Shown here: one piece after another, positions 35,511-44,024 of the stretch | How positions within the stretch are numbered: position 1 is the first letter of the stretch | Layout: each line of letters begins with the position of its first letter | Assembly (NCBI RefSeq): GCF_900105165.1 | Contig: NZ_LT629740.1 | Span: 1,674,001 to 1,738,000 of the forward strand | Direction of reading: 5' to 3' | DNA from: Mucilaginibacter mallensis | GTDB taxonomy: Bacteria; Bacteroidota; Bacteroidia; Sphingobacteriales; Sphingobacteriaceae | Length of the DNA stretch: 64,000 nucleotides | Translations under genes and position numbers: made by a program | Notes under the pieces: model-generated | What the model was told of the DNA's origin: nothing | The model's input: the letters and a program-made list of their open reading frames with translations, nothing else | Databases searched by the model: none

Positions 35511-36172
35511 AAGTGCTGAAAGGAATAAGCTACAAAATGCCCATGGTGGGATAGGGAGATAGGAATATCAGTTTCTTCAGATCCTTTTAACAGAACGGGG
35601 ATAGCGTTCCTGTTTTTGCTGATGGTGATGTTATCCAATCCGCATAGCTTATGCAGGTTATCTAGTAAAAACTCCCTTACAACGGCTGATTGATTTTCAT
35701 TATCCGTATTATCGATCCATTTTATACCCCAAAAAGTATCCTCGAAATTTTTGCTCGAATGCACAACGGTTACTATCGCATCGGTATAAACCAATGATTT
35801 GGAGTAGATGGTATTCTGCCCAAATGTTACAGTTGTATCAAACGTTAACTGATCTTTAAAGCCCGCACCTGATAGCTCATTTTTGCCAAATGCTGTTGGC
35901 TTATAGTCATAGGGTACCTGTAACTGATCTCCAACAACCATTACGGGTGTAAAAATCAGCTCAGGGTTGATCCTTTGCAGGTATTTATAAGCCGATTCTT
36001 TTATCGACCATAATAACCAAACGAAATTTTCAAAAGGGAGTGTGGCAGCTACTGCTTCGTTATAAAGTACACTTTCCGGGGTTGAAAGTATTTTTGAATA
36101 AAAATTTGGCAGTTTTGTGCGGGTAATATCAATAGCACTTAATGATACAACATCATTACCCGTACTTATCAT
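35507..36172 (-). CDS. 4'-phosphopantetheinyl transferase (Sfp/AcpS superfamily)
   Basis: Charges acyl carrier proteins with the phosphopantetheine arm. 221 residues from the start MISTGNDVVSLSAIDI; GNDVVSL and WLLWSIKESAYKYL are the two PPTase motifs (metal-binding Asp, and W-S-x-K-E). Members of this length in Bacteroidota occur in flexirubin clusters. The start at 36172 overlaps the ACP stop by 4 bases (ATGA), which favours it over a start 13 codons earlier. It is the last gene of a minus-strand operon and directly follows an ACP. A second, different PPTase (AcpS) lies at 54499-54876. Confidence 0.85.
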   Translation of the reverse strand: MISTGNDVVSLSAIDITRTKLPNFYSKILSTPESVLYNEAVAATLPFENFVWLLWSIKESAYKYLQRINPELIFTPVMVVGDQLQVPYDYKPTAFGKNELSGAGFKDQLTFDTTVTFGQNTIYSKSLVYTDAIVTVVHSSKNFEDTFWGIKWIDNTDNENQSAVVREFLLDNLHKLCGLDNITISKNRNAIPVLLKGSEETDIPISLSHHGHFVAYSFQHF

Positions 36173-36426
36173 AGTTTCTGGCTGATTCTTTCGCTTATAA
36201 CGTCGATACAAGTACCAACTACCATCATTTTATCGGCAACATCATAATCAATTTCGATATCATATTTAGCTTCGGCATCAATAATGATATCAACTAAATT
36301 GGCAGAATTTATTTTTAAGTCCTTTATTAAGTCTGTCTGATCGTTAATCTCAGCCAGCATTTCTTTATTGGTTGTGTAAGGTGAGATCACCTTTTTTAGT
36401 TCTTCTAGAATCTCTTGTCTGGTCAT
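36169..36426 (-). CDS. Acyl carrier protein with atypical attachment motif
   Basis: 85-residue carrier. Helical layout typical of ACPs: EEILEELKKVI-like first helix, then LIKDLKINSANLVDIIIDAEAKYDIEID. The phosphopantetheine Ser would be S41, here in N-S-A-N-L rather than the usual D-S-L. The same replacement is known in ACPs of aryl-polyene/flexirubin systems, so it is probably functional. Sits 3 bases from the ketosynthase gene and overlaps the PPTase gene by 4 bases; all form one operon of dialkylresorcinol-side genes. Confidence 0.85.
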   Translation of the reverse strand: MTRQEILEELKKVISPYTTNKEMLAEINDQTDLIKDLKINSANLVDIIIDAEAKYDIEIDYDVADKMMVVGTCIDVISERISQKL

Positions 36427-36429
36427 TAT

Positions 36430-37698
36430 TTAATTAAATTTTGAAAGTATTAAACAGGAATTAACATCCCCAAAGCCAAAATTTGCTTTAGCTACAATAT
36501 TAACTTCTTTTTTTATCATTTTAATGGGCAGCTTATCAATGCTCACCAAATTTATTATTTCGGGGTTCGGATCATCCAGATTTATGTTTGGATGAACAAA
36601 ACCGTGTACTATTTGCAATATCGATGCCACGGTTTCAATTGAACCTGCTGCGCTAAGGCTATGGCCTATCATTGATTTTAACGAATTGGTTAGCGGAAAA
36701 TCCTCCCCAGTTCTGTTAAGCGCTTTTGCCCAATTCTGTATCTCCTGCCTGTCGGCATTTGTGGCGGTTAAGTGTCCGCTAATTAGGTCAATTTGCTGAG
36801 GATCAATACCTGATGTGGTAATTGCCTCATTAATACACCTGATAACACCGGTGGAGTTAGCTGCAGTCATGGTGCCGCCCAAACGCTGCCCGCCCGAGTT
36901 GCTCGATCCGCCTAAAACTTCGGCATAAATTTTCGCGCCGCGTTCCAGTGCAAAATCCAGGTCCTCTAAAACCAATGCGCCCGAGCCCGAACCGGGTATA
37001 AAACCACCCGCCGAGGCACTCATTGGTCTCGATGCCTTCTCCGGCTCATCATTATACTTACGGGATAATACCCGCATAGAGTCGAACGCGCCGTAAACAT
37101 AAGTATCCACATGTTCGGCACTGCCTACAACCATGCGTTTGGCATAGCCGTGTTTTATATACTCGTAGCCCATTAAAATAGCCTGCGTGCCCGTGGCACA
37201 TGCTGCCGAGTTGGTGATCACCTTATTGCCCAAACCTAAGCGGCCGGATATGTAAGAGGTTACACCGCTATTCATGGCCTGCTCCACCACGCGCGAGCCT
37301 AATTTTTTGGCTTCCTTGTTATCAACGCGGATAATTACATTCTTCATGGCCTCGGTATCGGCAATACTATTACCAAATACACAGCCGGTTTCCCATCGGG
37401 GCTCATCGGTATCATAAGTCATGCCCGAATCTGCCCAGGCATCCAATGCGGCAACTAAGCCATAGCCTATATTGGTGCCTTTCAACCCGTGCAGTGTAAC
37501 ATCCGATATATAGTTGCTCAGGCTGGCCCAGTCGAAATTGGGCATACCTGCTACCTGACAGCTAAAATTAAGCTCCTGATAACGGGGCATAAACTTTATG
37601 CCCGACACACCATTTTGTATAGCCTGCAGAAAAGCCGGAACCCCTACGCCATTAGGAGCAACCACACCCATACCCGTTACCACTACGCGCCTGCTCAT
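36430..37698 (-). CDS. Beta-ketoacyl-ACP synthase (KAS II-like)
   Basis: 422-residue elongating ketosynthase. Catalytic Cys in NSAACATGTQAI (about 167), first His in LISGHLTATNADRQ (about 310), second His in SMIGHSLSAAGSIE (about 348); the triad is complete. The N-terminus (MSRRVVVTGMGVVAPNG) and C-terminus (KANFGFGDVNSCLIL) are standard. The insertion NADRQEI replaces the usual NDxxE. Located between the dehydratase (4-base overlap) and the ACP, so it probably extends acyl chains on that ACP for the resorcinol half. Confidence 0.93.
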   Translation of the reverse strand: MSRRVVVTGMGVVAPNGVGVPAFLQAIQNGVSGIKFMPRYQELNFSCQVAGMPNFDWASLSNYISDVTLHGLKGTNIGYGLVAALDAWADSGMTYDTDEPRWETGCVFGNSIADTEAMKNVIIRVDNKEAKKLGSRVVEQAMNSGVTSYISGRLGLGNKVITNSAACATGTQAILMGYEYIKHGYAKRMVVGSAEHVDTYVYGAFDSMRVLSRKYNDEPEKASRPMSASAGGFIPGSGSGALVLEDLDFALERGAKIYAEVLGGSSNSGGQRLGGTMTAANSTGVIRCINEAITTSGIDPQQIDLISGHLTATNADRQEIQNWAKALNRTGEDFPLTNSLKSMIGHSLSAAGSIETVASILQIVHGFVHPNINLDDPNPEIINLVSIDKLPIKMIKKEVNIVAKANFGFGDVNSCLILSKFN

Positions 37699-38156
37699 TT
37701 TTTAATATCAATATGCTTTATAATGCCCGAAAACATACCTTTTGCCACCAGTTCCTTTTTACTGTCGAGCATCTCCACATAACATTTCAACTTTCCATAG
37801 CGGAAGTATTGTTTTTTAGAGACTACCGTGACTTTTTCATCTGGCAAAACCATTTTATAAAAGGAAACATCAGTTGATGTAAGCAAAGGGTAAAGCGAAT
37901 CATCGTCACTGAAATTAAATTCAGTTTCCTTCATCACTAAAAAAATACCTAAAACTACAAGGCCTATCTGCGCCATAATTTCGGTTATGATAACGCCGGG
38001 TGTAACCGGATTACCTGCAAAATGATCCTCGTAAAAAAAGGCATCCTTTCTTAATTTATATTCTCCTACCACCTCGTTCTCGCTTAGTAATGATATATTA
38101 TCAACAAAACGAAAAGACGATTTATATGGAAGATGGTTTAAAATATGATTGTTCAT
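37695..38156 (-). CDS. Hotdog-fold 3-hydroxyacyl-ACP dehydratase (FabZ-like)
   Basis: 153 residues. The active-site stretch HFAGNPVTPGVIITEIMAQ has the catalytic His and Glu of the FabZ group (H-F-x-G-x-P-V-x-P-G-x8-E). The N-terminus (HLPYKSSFRFVDNI) and strands (YFRYGKLKCYVEML) also fit. It dehydrates 3-hydroxyacyl chains made by the neighbouring ketosynthase and a ketoreductase. It overlaps the ketosynthase gene by 4 bases and follows the reductase gene by 18. No ketoreductase is encoded in this operon; the FabG of the right block or of primary metabolism would have to serve. Confidence 0.88.
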   Translation of the reverse strand: MNNHILNHLPYKSSFRFVDNISLLSENEVVGEYKLRKDAFFYEDHFAGNPVTPGVIITEIMAQIGLVVLGIFLVMKETEFNFSDDDSLYPLLTSTDVSFYKMVLPDEKVTVVSKKQYFRYGKLKCYVEMLDSKKELVAKGMFSGIIKHIDIKK

Positions 38157-38174
38157 GTAATGTAATATTGTGTT

Positions 38175-38993
38175 TTACCGGCAATGTTCTCCGCCATCTA
38201 CATGAATAATTGAACCGTTGATCCAGAACGACTCATCTGTACATAGCAGGTATATAACACCGGCAACGTCTTCTGGTTTTGTTATTCTGCCAAGGGGGTT
38301 TCTCTTGATGCCAGCTTTTATTAGTTTTTCACTCCCGGGTATTTTTTTCAATGATGCTGTTTCTGTTACACCGGCCTGTATTACATTGGTTTTTAAGCCA
38401 TAAACGCTGAATTCCACTGCCATGTATTTTGCCAAACTCTCCAATGATGCTTTGGCTATGGATACTGCCGCGTAGCCTTCCCAATACTTATGCGCGCCCT
38501 CGCTGGTAAGGCCAATAATACGGCCATCCTCATGAAATAATTCTGCCTTCAGGATAGCTTTTGTCCAGTCGAGCAAACTGTTGGACATGGCGTAGGTGGT
38601 CAACTGTATATCTTCGATGGAAAGCTCATTATAAGCCTCGTCCTCAACTGTAGCGCCGGGTATGGTTAGTGGTTTTAAATTACCTCTTGCAATGCTGTGC
38701 AGCAGCAGTTTTACACTGTGCTTATCGGCCTGAGTGCTGAATTCCTCAATAAATTGTGCCCTGCTTACCTGATCAAGGGCATTTATATTGTGCGATAATA
38801 TTTTAATGGAATATTGTTCAGTAAGTGCCGCGAACTTTTCTTTCAATATTTTCTCGGCAGCAGAGGTTTCGCGGTATAGTACGGCGATGTTCATACCATG
38901 CTTAGCAAGTTTTTCAATGGCTGCAAAGCCAAATCCGCTCGATCCACCTAAGATAACTGCCCATAAACCTGAGAATTGTAATTGTTTATCCAT
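38175..38993 (-). CDS. SDR oxidoreductase resembling enoyl-ACP reductase (FabI-like)
   Basis: 272-residue Rossmann enzyme. The N-terminal dinucleotide site is GGSSGFGFAAIEKL. The active site reads YAAVSIAKASLESLAKYMA, with Tyr and Lys separated by six residues as in FabI, not three as in classical SDRs; LLLHSIARGNLKPL is also FabI-like. The C-terminus (GSIIHVDGGEHC) is standard. It may therefore reduce enoyl-ACPs and give saturated chains, which the alkyl groups of a dialkylresorcinol need and a polyene does not. First gene of the minus-strand operon, divergent from the DarA/DarB operon. Confidence 0.8.
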   Translation of the reverse strand: MDKQLQFSGLWAVILGGSSGFGFAAIEKLAKHGMNIAVLYRETSAAEKILKEKFAALTEQYSIKILSHNINALDQVSRAQFIEEFSTQADKHSVKLLLHSIARGNLKPLTIPGATVEDEAYNELSIEDIQLTTYAMSNSLLDWTKAILKAELFHEDGRIIGLTSEGAHKYWEGYAAVSIAKASLESLAKYMAVEFSVYGLKTNVIQAGVTETASLKKIPGSEKLIKAGIKRNPLGRITKPEDVAGVIYLLCTDESFWINGSIIHVDGGEHCR

Positions 38994-39231
38994 TCAATCC
39001 GCTTTTAAACCATTAGTGCTGTAGCCTGTCAGTATATTAATGTTTGGGCTCAAAAGTAATCAATAAAAAATTGCAGCTTCAAAGTAACTAAAAACTGAGC
39101 TAAATTTAATATTTGGCGATTATATATTATAACAATTATGATAATAATATGTTAATGAGGCGTATAATATCAGCTATTTATTTTGGCCATATTTTTATTA
39201 CACATTTAAAGCCGTTGTTATAGTATTTATT

Positions 39232-39239
39232 TATGTTTG
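39232..39239 (+). promoter_or_regulatory. Putative -7 element of the plus-strand dar operon
   Basis: TATGTTTG fits the Bacteroidota -7 consensus (TAnnTTTG) and ends 5 bases before the ATG at 39245. The nearest TTG (39215-39217) is only 14 bases upstream, shorter than usual. If used, the message would be nearly leaderless and the preceding ATG at 39233 could not be the start. The rest of the divergent gap 38994-39231 is A/T-rich. Confidence 0.35.
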
Positions 39240-39244
39240 ATAGC

Positions 39245-39745
39245 ATGAGAATTAATATAAAATGGAAAATAGGGTTTATAGCTATTTTTCTGCTTATTGC
39301 CGGGTTTATGCAAAAAGGCATGGCCCAGCAAGAATTTAAAAAATCTACATTTTATGATACCATGGCATCCGGCGATCTGGCTGCCGTTGAAAATCAGCTT
39401 GCGGTTATACAGGGCAGCTCTATAGCCAATAAGGAAGGTTATGAAGGCGCTATGCTGATGCGAAAAGCAGGCCTGGTTAAAGGTGCAAAAACAAGGCTCG
39501 ACCTTTTTAAAGCAGGTCGTATAAAATTAGAAACAGCCATCGCAGCTGATAATGATAATACCGAGTTTCATTTTTTAAGGCTCGCTATTGAAGAACATGC
39601 CCCTAAAATTGTTAAATACCATAGTGATATTGATAAGGATAAGGCCATAGTGCAAAAGAATTATAAAAACTTATCGCCATCTGTACAGCACGCCATACTT
39701 GATTATTGCAAAAACTCAAAAGTATTGCATGCTGAAGATTTTTAA
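39245..39745 (+). CDS. Secreted hypothetical protein of the flexirubin-type cluster
   Basis: 166 residues from the chosen start, with a signal peptide (MRINIKWKIGFIAIF, cut near GMAQQ). The mature part is helical: STFYDTMASGDLAAVENQLA, LMRKAGLVKGAKTRLDLF and NDNTEFHFLRLAIEEHAPKIV, ending SVQHAILDYCKNSKVL. Proteins of this kind occur at the same place in flexirubin gene clusters of other Bacteroidota, but no function is known. The alternative start at 39233 overlaps a promoter-like element. First gene of the plus-strand operon, 35 bases before the darA-like gene. Probably periplasmic. Confidence 0.75.
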   Translation: MRINIKWKIGFIAIFLLIAGFMQKGMAQQEFKKSTFYDTMASGDLAAVENQLAVIQGSSIANKEGYEGAMLMRKAGLVKGAKTRLDLFKAGRIKLETAIAADNDNTEFHFLRLAIEEHAPKIVKYHSDIDKDKAIVQKNYKNLSPSVQHAILDYCKNSKVLHAEDF

Positions 39746-39780
39746 TCGTACTAAAAAGATAGTTTTTAACTTCGCCCCAA

Positions 39781-40683
39781 ATGAATAAAAAGGTCTTAGC
39801 TATATATTACACCCAATCGGGTCAGATGACGGAGATCATTGATTCATTGATAGCTCCGCTGATTGCGGCAGGCGAATCTGTTGAAAAAGTGATCATTAAG
39901 CCTGTTGAGGATTATAATTTTCCGTGGACAGGCAGCCGCTTTTTTTCGGTGATGCCATCCTGCGTGCTGGGTATTCCAGCACCTTTGGAGCCATTGGGTT
40001 TTAAGGAAGCTAAGTACGATCTGATCATTATGGGGTACCAGCCATGGTTCTTATCGCCAAGTATACCCAGTAATTCATTGCTGCATGATGACACGTTTAA
40101 AGGCTTGCTTAAAGATACTCCTGTGGTAACCATAAGCGCTGCCCGTAATATGTGGATCAACGCTTATGTACGTGTGCGCAACATGCTGAAAGAGGCAGGG
40201 GCAAACCTGGTGGGCAATATTGCTTTGGCCGACAGACACCCGAACGTAGTGAGCTTTGTGACCATCTTTTATTGGATGTTATCGGGCAAAAAAGACAAAT
40301 ACCTTAACATTTTCCCCAAGCCCGGTGTTGCTGAAGAAGATATAGCCAACACTAAAGTATTTGGTGGAATTATTGAGGAATATCTGAACAAAACATCGTG
40401 GGGTGGGTTACAGGATGCACTGCTGGAACAGAAAGCCGTAGTAATAAAATATAAGCTGATGTTTATTGAAGCCAGGGCCAAGCCCATATTCGCGGTTTGG
40501 GCTAAGTTTATATCAAAAAGAAAGAACAGGGTGCCATGGCTTTCGGCCTTTAAATATTATCTTTTTATTGCATTATTTTTAGGTGCGCCGGTTTTGCTTA
40601 CATTAGATGCTGTTTTTTTAAGGCCGTTTTCATCCCGCAGGATAAAAGCACAAAAATTAAAATACTTACAAGTAAATAACTGA
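39781..40683 (+). CDS. darA: DarA-like dialkylresorcinol-forming enzyme (flavodoxin fold)
   Basis: 300-residue protein. The start KKVLAIYYTQSGQMTEIIDSL is an FMN-binding flavodoxin-type phosphate loop; MGYQPWFLSPSIPSNS and VVTISAARNMWINAYVRV follow. A C-terminal hydrophobic segment (about 262-285) suggests membrane attachment. In Photorhabdus and Bacteroidota, DarA is the flavin-dependent aromatase that oxidises a cyclohexanedione made by DarB to a 2,5-dialkylresorcinol. It lies 8 bases before the DarB-like gene, the expected partner. Named by similarity of pattern and context. Confidence 0.85.
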   Translation: MNKKVLAIYYTQSGQMTEIIDSLIAPLIAAGESVEKVIIKPVEDYNFPWTGSRFFSVMPSCVLGIPAPLEPLGFKEAKYDLIIMGYQPWFLSPSIPSNSLLHDDTFKGLLKDTPVVTISAARNMWINAYVRVRNMLKEAGANLVGNIALADRHPNVVSFVTIFYWMLSGKKDKYLNIFPKPGVAEEDIANTKVFGGIIEEYLNKTSWGGLQDALLEQKAVVIKYKLMFIEARAKPIFAVWAKFISKRKNRVPWLSAFKYYLFIALFLGAPVLLTLDAVFLRPFSSRRIKAQKLKYLQVNN

Positions 40684-40691
40684 TATATAAT

Positions 40692-41840
40692 ATGTCTGAT
40701 ACAAAAGTTTATATCAATCATACCTCGGCGTATTTTCCGAATGAGCCCGTTTCGAACGACGAGATGGAATCATATTTAGGTTATATTGATAACAAACCAT
40801 CAAAATCAAAAAAGATTGTACTTCGTAATAATGGCATTATCAACCGCTATTACGCCTTGAATAAAGAACATAAATCAACCCATACCAATGCCCAGATGAC
40901 GGCCCTTGCTGTTAGGGAATTGTTTGATAACGATCCTGAAAAGTTGAAGCAAATTGAGCTGCTCTCCTGCGGTACCTCATCACCCGACCAGATGATGCCG
41001 AGCCATGGTGTAATGACGCATGGTTGGTTGCCCGAGGCTGGTGGTATTGAAGTGGTATCGCCATCAGGTGTTTGCTGTGCAGGTATGCACGCCCTTAAAT
41101 TTGCCTACCTGGCTATAAAGGCAGGCGAGGTTAAAACAGCAGTTGCTACCGGATCAGAAAGGTTTTCAGGACTATTGGTTTCCGAAGTTTTTGAGGAAGA
41201 AGCGCAGAGCCTGAAAGCGATGGAGGAAAACCCATATATCGCTTTTCAAAAGGATTTTTTAAGGTGGATGCTATCGGATGGGGCATCGGCATTTTTAATG
41301 ACCGATAAGCCCAATCCGGAAGGCCTGAGCCTGCGAATCGAGTGGATAGAAGGTGTATCATACGCCAACGAAATGGATACCTGTATGTATATGGGCGGCG
41401 ATAAACAAGCTGATGGCTCGTTGACCGGCTTTATGGATTATACGCCGGAAGAGATCATGACCAAATCTATATTCAGCGTAAAACAGGATATTACTTTACT
41501 GAGCGATAATATTGTGCCCTTAGGTGGCCGAAAAATAAGGGAGATATTTGAAAAGAAAGGTTTGGATGTAACTGATATTGACTGGTTTTTGCCGCATATA
41601 TCGAGCAACTTTTTCAAAAGCAAGATCTATGATATGATTGAGGAATACGGCGGCGGGATCCCGTATGAAAAATGGTTTATTAACTTGTATACCGTTGGTA
41701 ATGTAGGCGCAGCATCAGTTTATTTGATGATAGATGAATTGTTTAAAAGTGGCAAGCTGAAGAAAGGCGAAAAGGTATTGCTATTGGTTCCTGAGAGCGC
41801 GCGTTTTTCATACATGTATGCTATGCTTACCGTTTGCTAA
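40692..41840 (+). CDS. darB: DarB-like ketosynthase/cyclase (KAS III-like)
   Basis: 382-residue thiolase-fold enzyme. Catalytic Cys 129 in SPSGVCCAGMHALKFA, His in DWFLPHISSNFFKS (about 302), Asn in YTVGNVGAASVYLM (about 336): the KAS III Cys-His-Asn triad. DarB joins a beta-ketoacyl chain to a second acyl unit and cyclises the product, which DarA then aromatises. The gene directly follows darA (8 bases) and precedes a small unknown gene. It supplies the resorcinol half of flexirubin-type pigments. Symbol given from family recognition and gene order. Confidence 0.85.
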   Translation: MSDTKVYINHTSAYFPNEPVSNDEMESYLGYIDNKPSKSKKIVLRNNGIINRYYALNKEHKSTHTNAQMTALAVRELFDNDPEKLKQIELLSCGTSSPDQMMPSHGVMTHGWLPEAGGIEVVSPSGVCCAGMHALKFAYLAIKAGEVKTAVATGSERFSGLLVSEVFEEEAQSLKAMEENPYIAFQKDFLRWMLSDGASAFLMTDKPNPEGLSLRIEWIEGVSYANEMDTCMYMGGDKQADGSLTGFMDYTPEEIMTKSIFSVKQDITLLSDNIVPLGGRKIREIFEKKGLDVTDIDWFLPHISSNFFKSKIYDMIEEYGGGIPYEKWFINLYTVGNVGAASVYLMIDELFKSGKLKKGEKVLLLVPESARFSYMYAMLTVC

Positions 41841-41864
41841 TAAAGGCAAAGTGCTAATAATACG

Positions 41865-42272
41865 ATGAAGAAGGAAGAAATACCGCAGGATGTAAGCGCG
41901 CTTGGTAAAATTACCAAGGAAGTTTGCTATGCTACTGACAGCAAGGGCAAATATAATGCCGAGCTAAGCAGCGGTTGGGAAGTGAAGATAACCGCGCTTG
42001 ATGTAGCCTGGGAAGAAATTCAGAGACGTATTGTAGCAGCTAAGCGGCAGGTGTTGGATCATAAAGCTAGTCCGCTGTTATTTTTTATGGAGTACAGGCT
42101 AATGGATGCTGCTATTTTAGCTGGCTATACCGGCTTTTGGCAATGGCAGATCAAGAGGCATTTAAAGCCTGGGGTATTCAATAAATTATCCGACAAACAA
42201 TTAGAAAAATACGCTGAGGCGTTTAATATAGAGGTCGAGGACCTGAAAACTATGACCGTTCATGAAAATTGA
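41865..42272 (+). CDS. Flexirubin-cluster protein of unknown function
   Basis: 135 residues, no signal peptide. The N-terminal part is polar and strand-like (GKITKEVCYATDSKGKY, SGWEVKITALDVAWEEIQ), the C-terminal part helical (LFFMEYRLMDAAILAGYTGF, WQWQIKRHL, KLSDKQLEKYAEAFNI). The last segment resembles a small DNA- or protein-binding helix pair, but there is no known family that I can name. It overlaps the BtrH-like gene by 11 bases, so the two products are probably made together and may act as partners. Confidence 0.75.
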   Translation: MKKEEIPQDVSALGKITKEVCYATDSKGKYNAELSSGWEVKITALDVAWEEIQRRIVAAKRQVLDHKASPLLFFMEYRLMDAAILAGYTGFWQWQIKRHLKPGVFNKLSDKQLEKYAEAFNIEVEDLKTMTVHEN

Positions 42273-43275
42273 GTTTGAGCACCGTCAGGCCGCACACTGT
42301 GAATCGGGCGTTACCAGCAATTTATTAAGTATCAGTTCAGGGGGAAAAATAACTGAGCCATTGGCTTTTGGCATTGGCGCCGGTTTATTTTTTGCCTATA
42401 TCCCTTTTATAAAAGTTAATAATGGACCAGCGATAGCTTTCCGCACGTTTCCGGGCTATATATTTAAGCGCACGGCGAAATCACTGGGGATACCTATTGT
42501 GAGTAAAAAGTTCAGCTCAAAAGAAAAGGCCGAGGCTTATTTAAAGGACTGTTTGAATGATGGCAACCCAGTGGGTTGCCAGGTAGGGGTTTATTACCTG
42601 CCTTATTTCCCGAGGGAATATCGCTTTCATTTCAATGCCCATAACCTGATAGTTTACGGCATGGATGGCGACAATTATCTGGTGAGTGACCCGATTATGG
42701 AAGGCACCAACGTAATGAGCAGCTATGAACTGGAACGGGTACGCTTTGCTAAAGGCGCGCTTGCCCCTAACGGACTTATTTATTACCCTAAAAAAGGCGC
42801 TGTTATTACCGATGAGGTGATGAAACAGGCCATTAAGAACGGGATAAAGAAAAACGTTTATAACATGCTGAGTATACCGGGCAGTTTTGCGGGGATCTCG
42901 GGCATTAGAAATACAGGCAACAAGATAAAAAAGTGGCGCGATAAGTTGGGGATAGAAACATCAAAACTGTATTTGGCCCAAATGGTGCGGATGCAGGAGG
43001 AGATAGGCACAGGTGGTGGTGGATTTAGGTATATTTACGGCGCATTTTTGCAGGAGGCCGACGCGTATTTGCCAGGCAACCAATTGGCCGAATATTCAGT
43101 AATGTTTACAAGGGCTGGTGATATGTGGCGTAATGCTGCTGTACATGCTGCCGGGATATATAAAGGCCGCATAGGCAGTCAGGAAGATTTTAATATAATG
43201 GGTGATTACCTGCTTGAAATTGCAGAAGTAGAGAAACAGGCTTTTGAAACTTTAAAAAAGATAAAATGGCAGTAA
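42262..43275 (+). CDS. BtrH N-terminal-domain protein (cysteine-peptidase-like fold)
   Basis: 337 residues. The first half is the BtrH N-terminal domain: EFEHRQAAHCESGVTSNLL places Cys 13 at the position of the nucleophile in C39-type folds, with His in HFNAHNLIVYGMDG and Asp in YLVSDPIMEG as the likely partners. BtrH of butirosin synthesis transfers an acyl group from an ACP to an amine, so this protein may transfer the polyene acyl chain to a hydroxyl of the resorcinol. The C-terminal half (about 190-337) is helical (DUF4872-like). It sits between the small unknown gene and the ABC exporter. Confidence 0.82.
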   Translation: MKIEFEHRQAAHCESGVTSNLLSISSGGKITEPLAFGIGAGLFFAYIPFIKVNNGPAIAFRTFPGYIFKRTAKSLGIPIVSKKFSSKEKAEAYLKDCLNDGNPVGCQVGVYYLPYFPREYRFHFNAHNLIVYGMDGDNYLVSDPIMEGTNVMSSYELERVRFAKGALAPNGLIYYPKKGAVITDEVMKQAIKNGIKKNVYNMLSIPGSFAGISGIRNTGNKIKKWRDKLGIETSKLYLAQMVRMQEEIGTGGGGFRYIYGAFLQEADAYLPGNQLAEYSVMFTRAGDMWRNAAVHAAGIYKGRIGSQEDFNIMGDYLLEIAEVEKQAFETLKKIKWQ

Positions 43276-44024
43276 CAAGCCCGTTGGCAATAGATATTGA
43301 GAACATGGGTTTCCATTATCCGGGGAACGCGGATGTTTCTTTTTCGGGTCTTAATTTACAGGTGAAGAAAGGGGAACGTTTTGGGTTATTCGGGCCTAAT
43401 GGCGCGGGTAAAACTACACTCATTAGTTTGATGACCGGTTTGCTTACCGCAGATTCGGGCCATATTAAATTGCTGGGGCATGAGATGGGTAAGCAAAACA
43501 ATAGTTCAACCAACAAACTCTTTGGCTTTGTGCCGCAGGATTTTTCTTTTTATCAGGAATTGAGTCCGGTTGAGAACCTGGAGTTCTTTGGCGCATGGTC
43601 GGGCCTCAGTAAACAAACCATAAAAAGGCGTACCGATGAATTGCTCACCATACTGGGATTGGAAGAAGTGAGGAATAAGCAGGTTCAGAAGTTCTCGGGA
43701 GGGATGAAGCGCAGGGTGAATTTAGCAATCGGTGTAATCCATAATCCGGAGATCATATTTTTAGATGAGCCAACAGTAGGGGTTGATGTGCAAACCGGGC
43801 ACGCCATTATCAATTACCTGCATGAGTTGAATAAAGGTGGAACTACACTTATTTATACATCACACCAGTTAAGCGAAGCTGAAGAACTTTGTCAGCAGGT
43901 AGCATTGATTGATGGGGGCAAGATAATAGCGCAGGATAGCTTGCATAAGCTATTGCATGAGTATAAAAAAGAGAGCCTTGAGCATTTGTTTTTAAACTTA
44001 ACAGGAAAGGATTACCGAAACTGA
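43266..44024 (+). CDS. ABC transporter ATP-binding protein
   Basis: 252-residue ATPase. Walker A GPNGAGKTTLISL (about 39-51), Q-loop FVPQDFSFYQEL, signature KFSGGMKRRVNLA, Walker B EIIFLDEPTVGVDV, switch His in LIYTSHQLSEAEEL. This is the DRA/ABC-2 export type. It overlaps the upstream BtrH-like gene by 10 bases and shares one base with the permease gene that follows, so the three are tightly coupled. It should power export of the pigment or its lipid-like precursor. Confidence 0.95.
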   Translation: MAVTSPLAIDIENMGFHYPGNADVSFSGLNLQVKKGERFGLFGPNGAGKTTLISLMTGLLTADSGHIKLLGHEMGKQNNSSTNKLFGFVPQDFSFYQELSPVENLEFFGAWSGLSKQTIKRRTDELLTILGLEEVRNKQVQKFSGGMKRRVNLAIGVIHNPEIIFLDEPTVGVDVQTGHAIINYLHELNKGGTTLIYTSHQLSEAEELCQQVALIDGGKIIAQDSLHKLLHEYKKESLEHLFLNLTGKDYRN

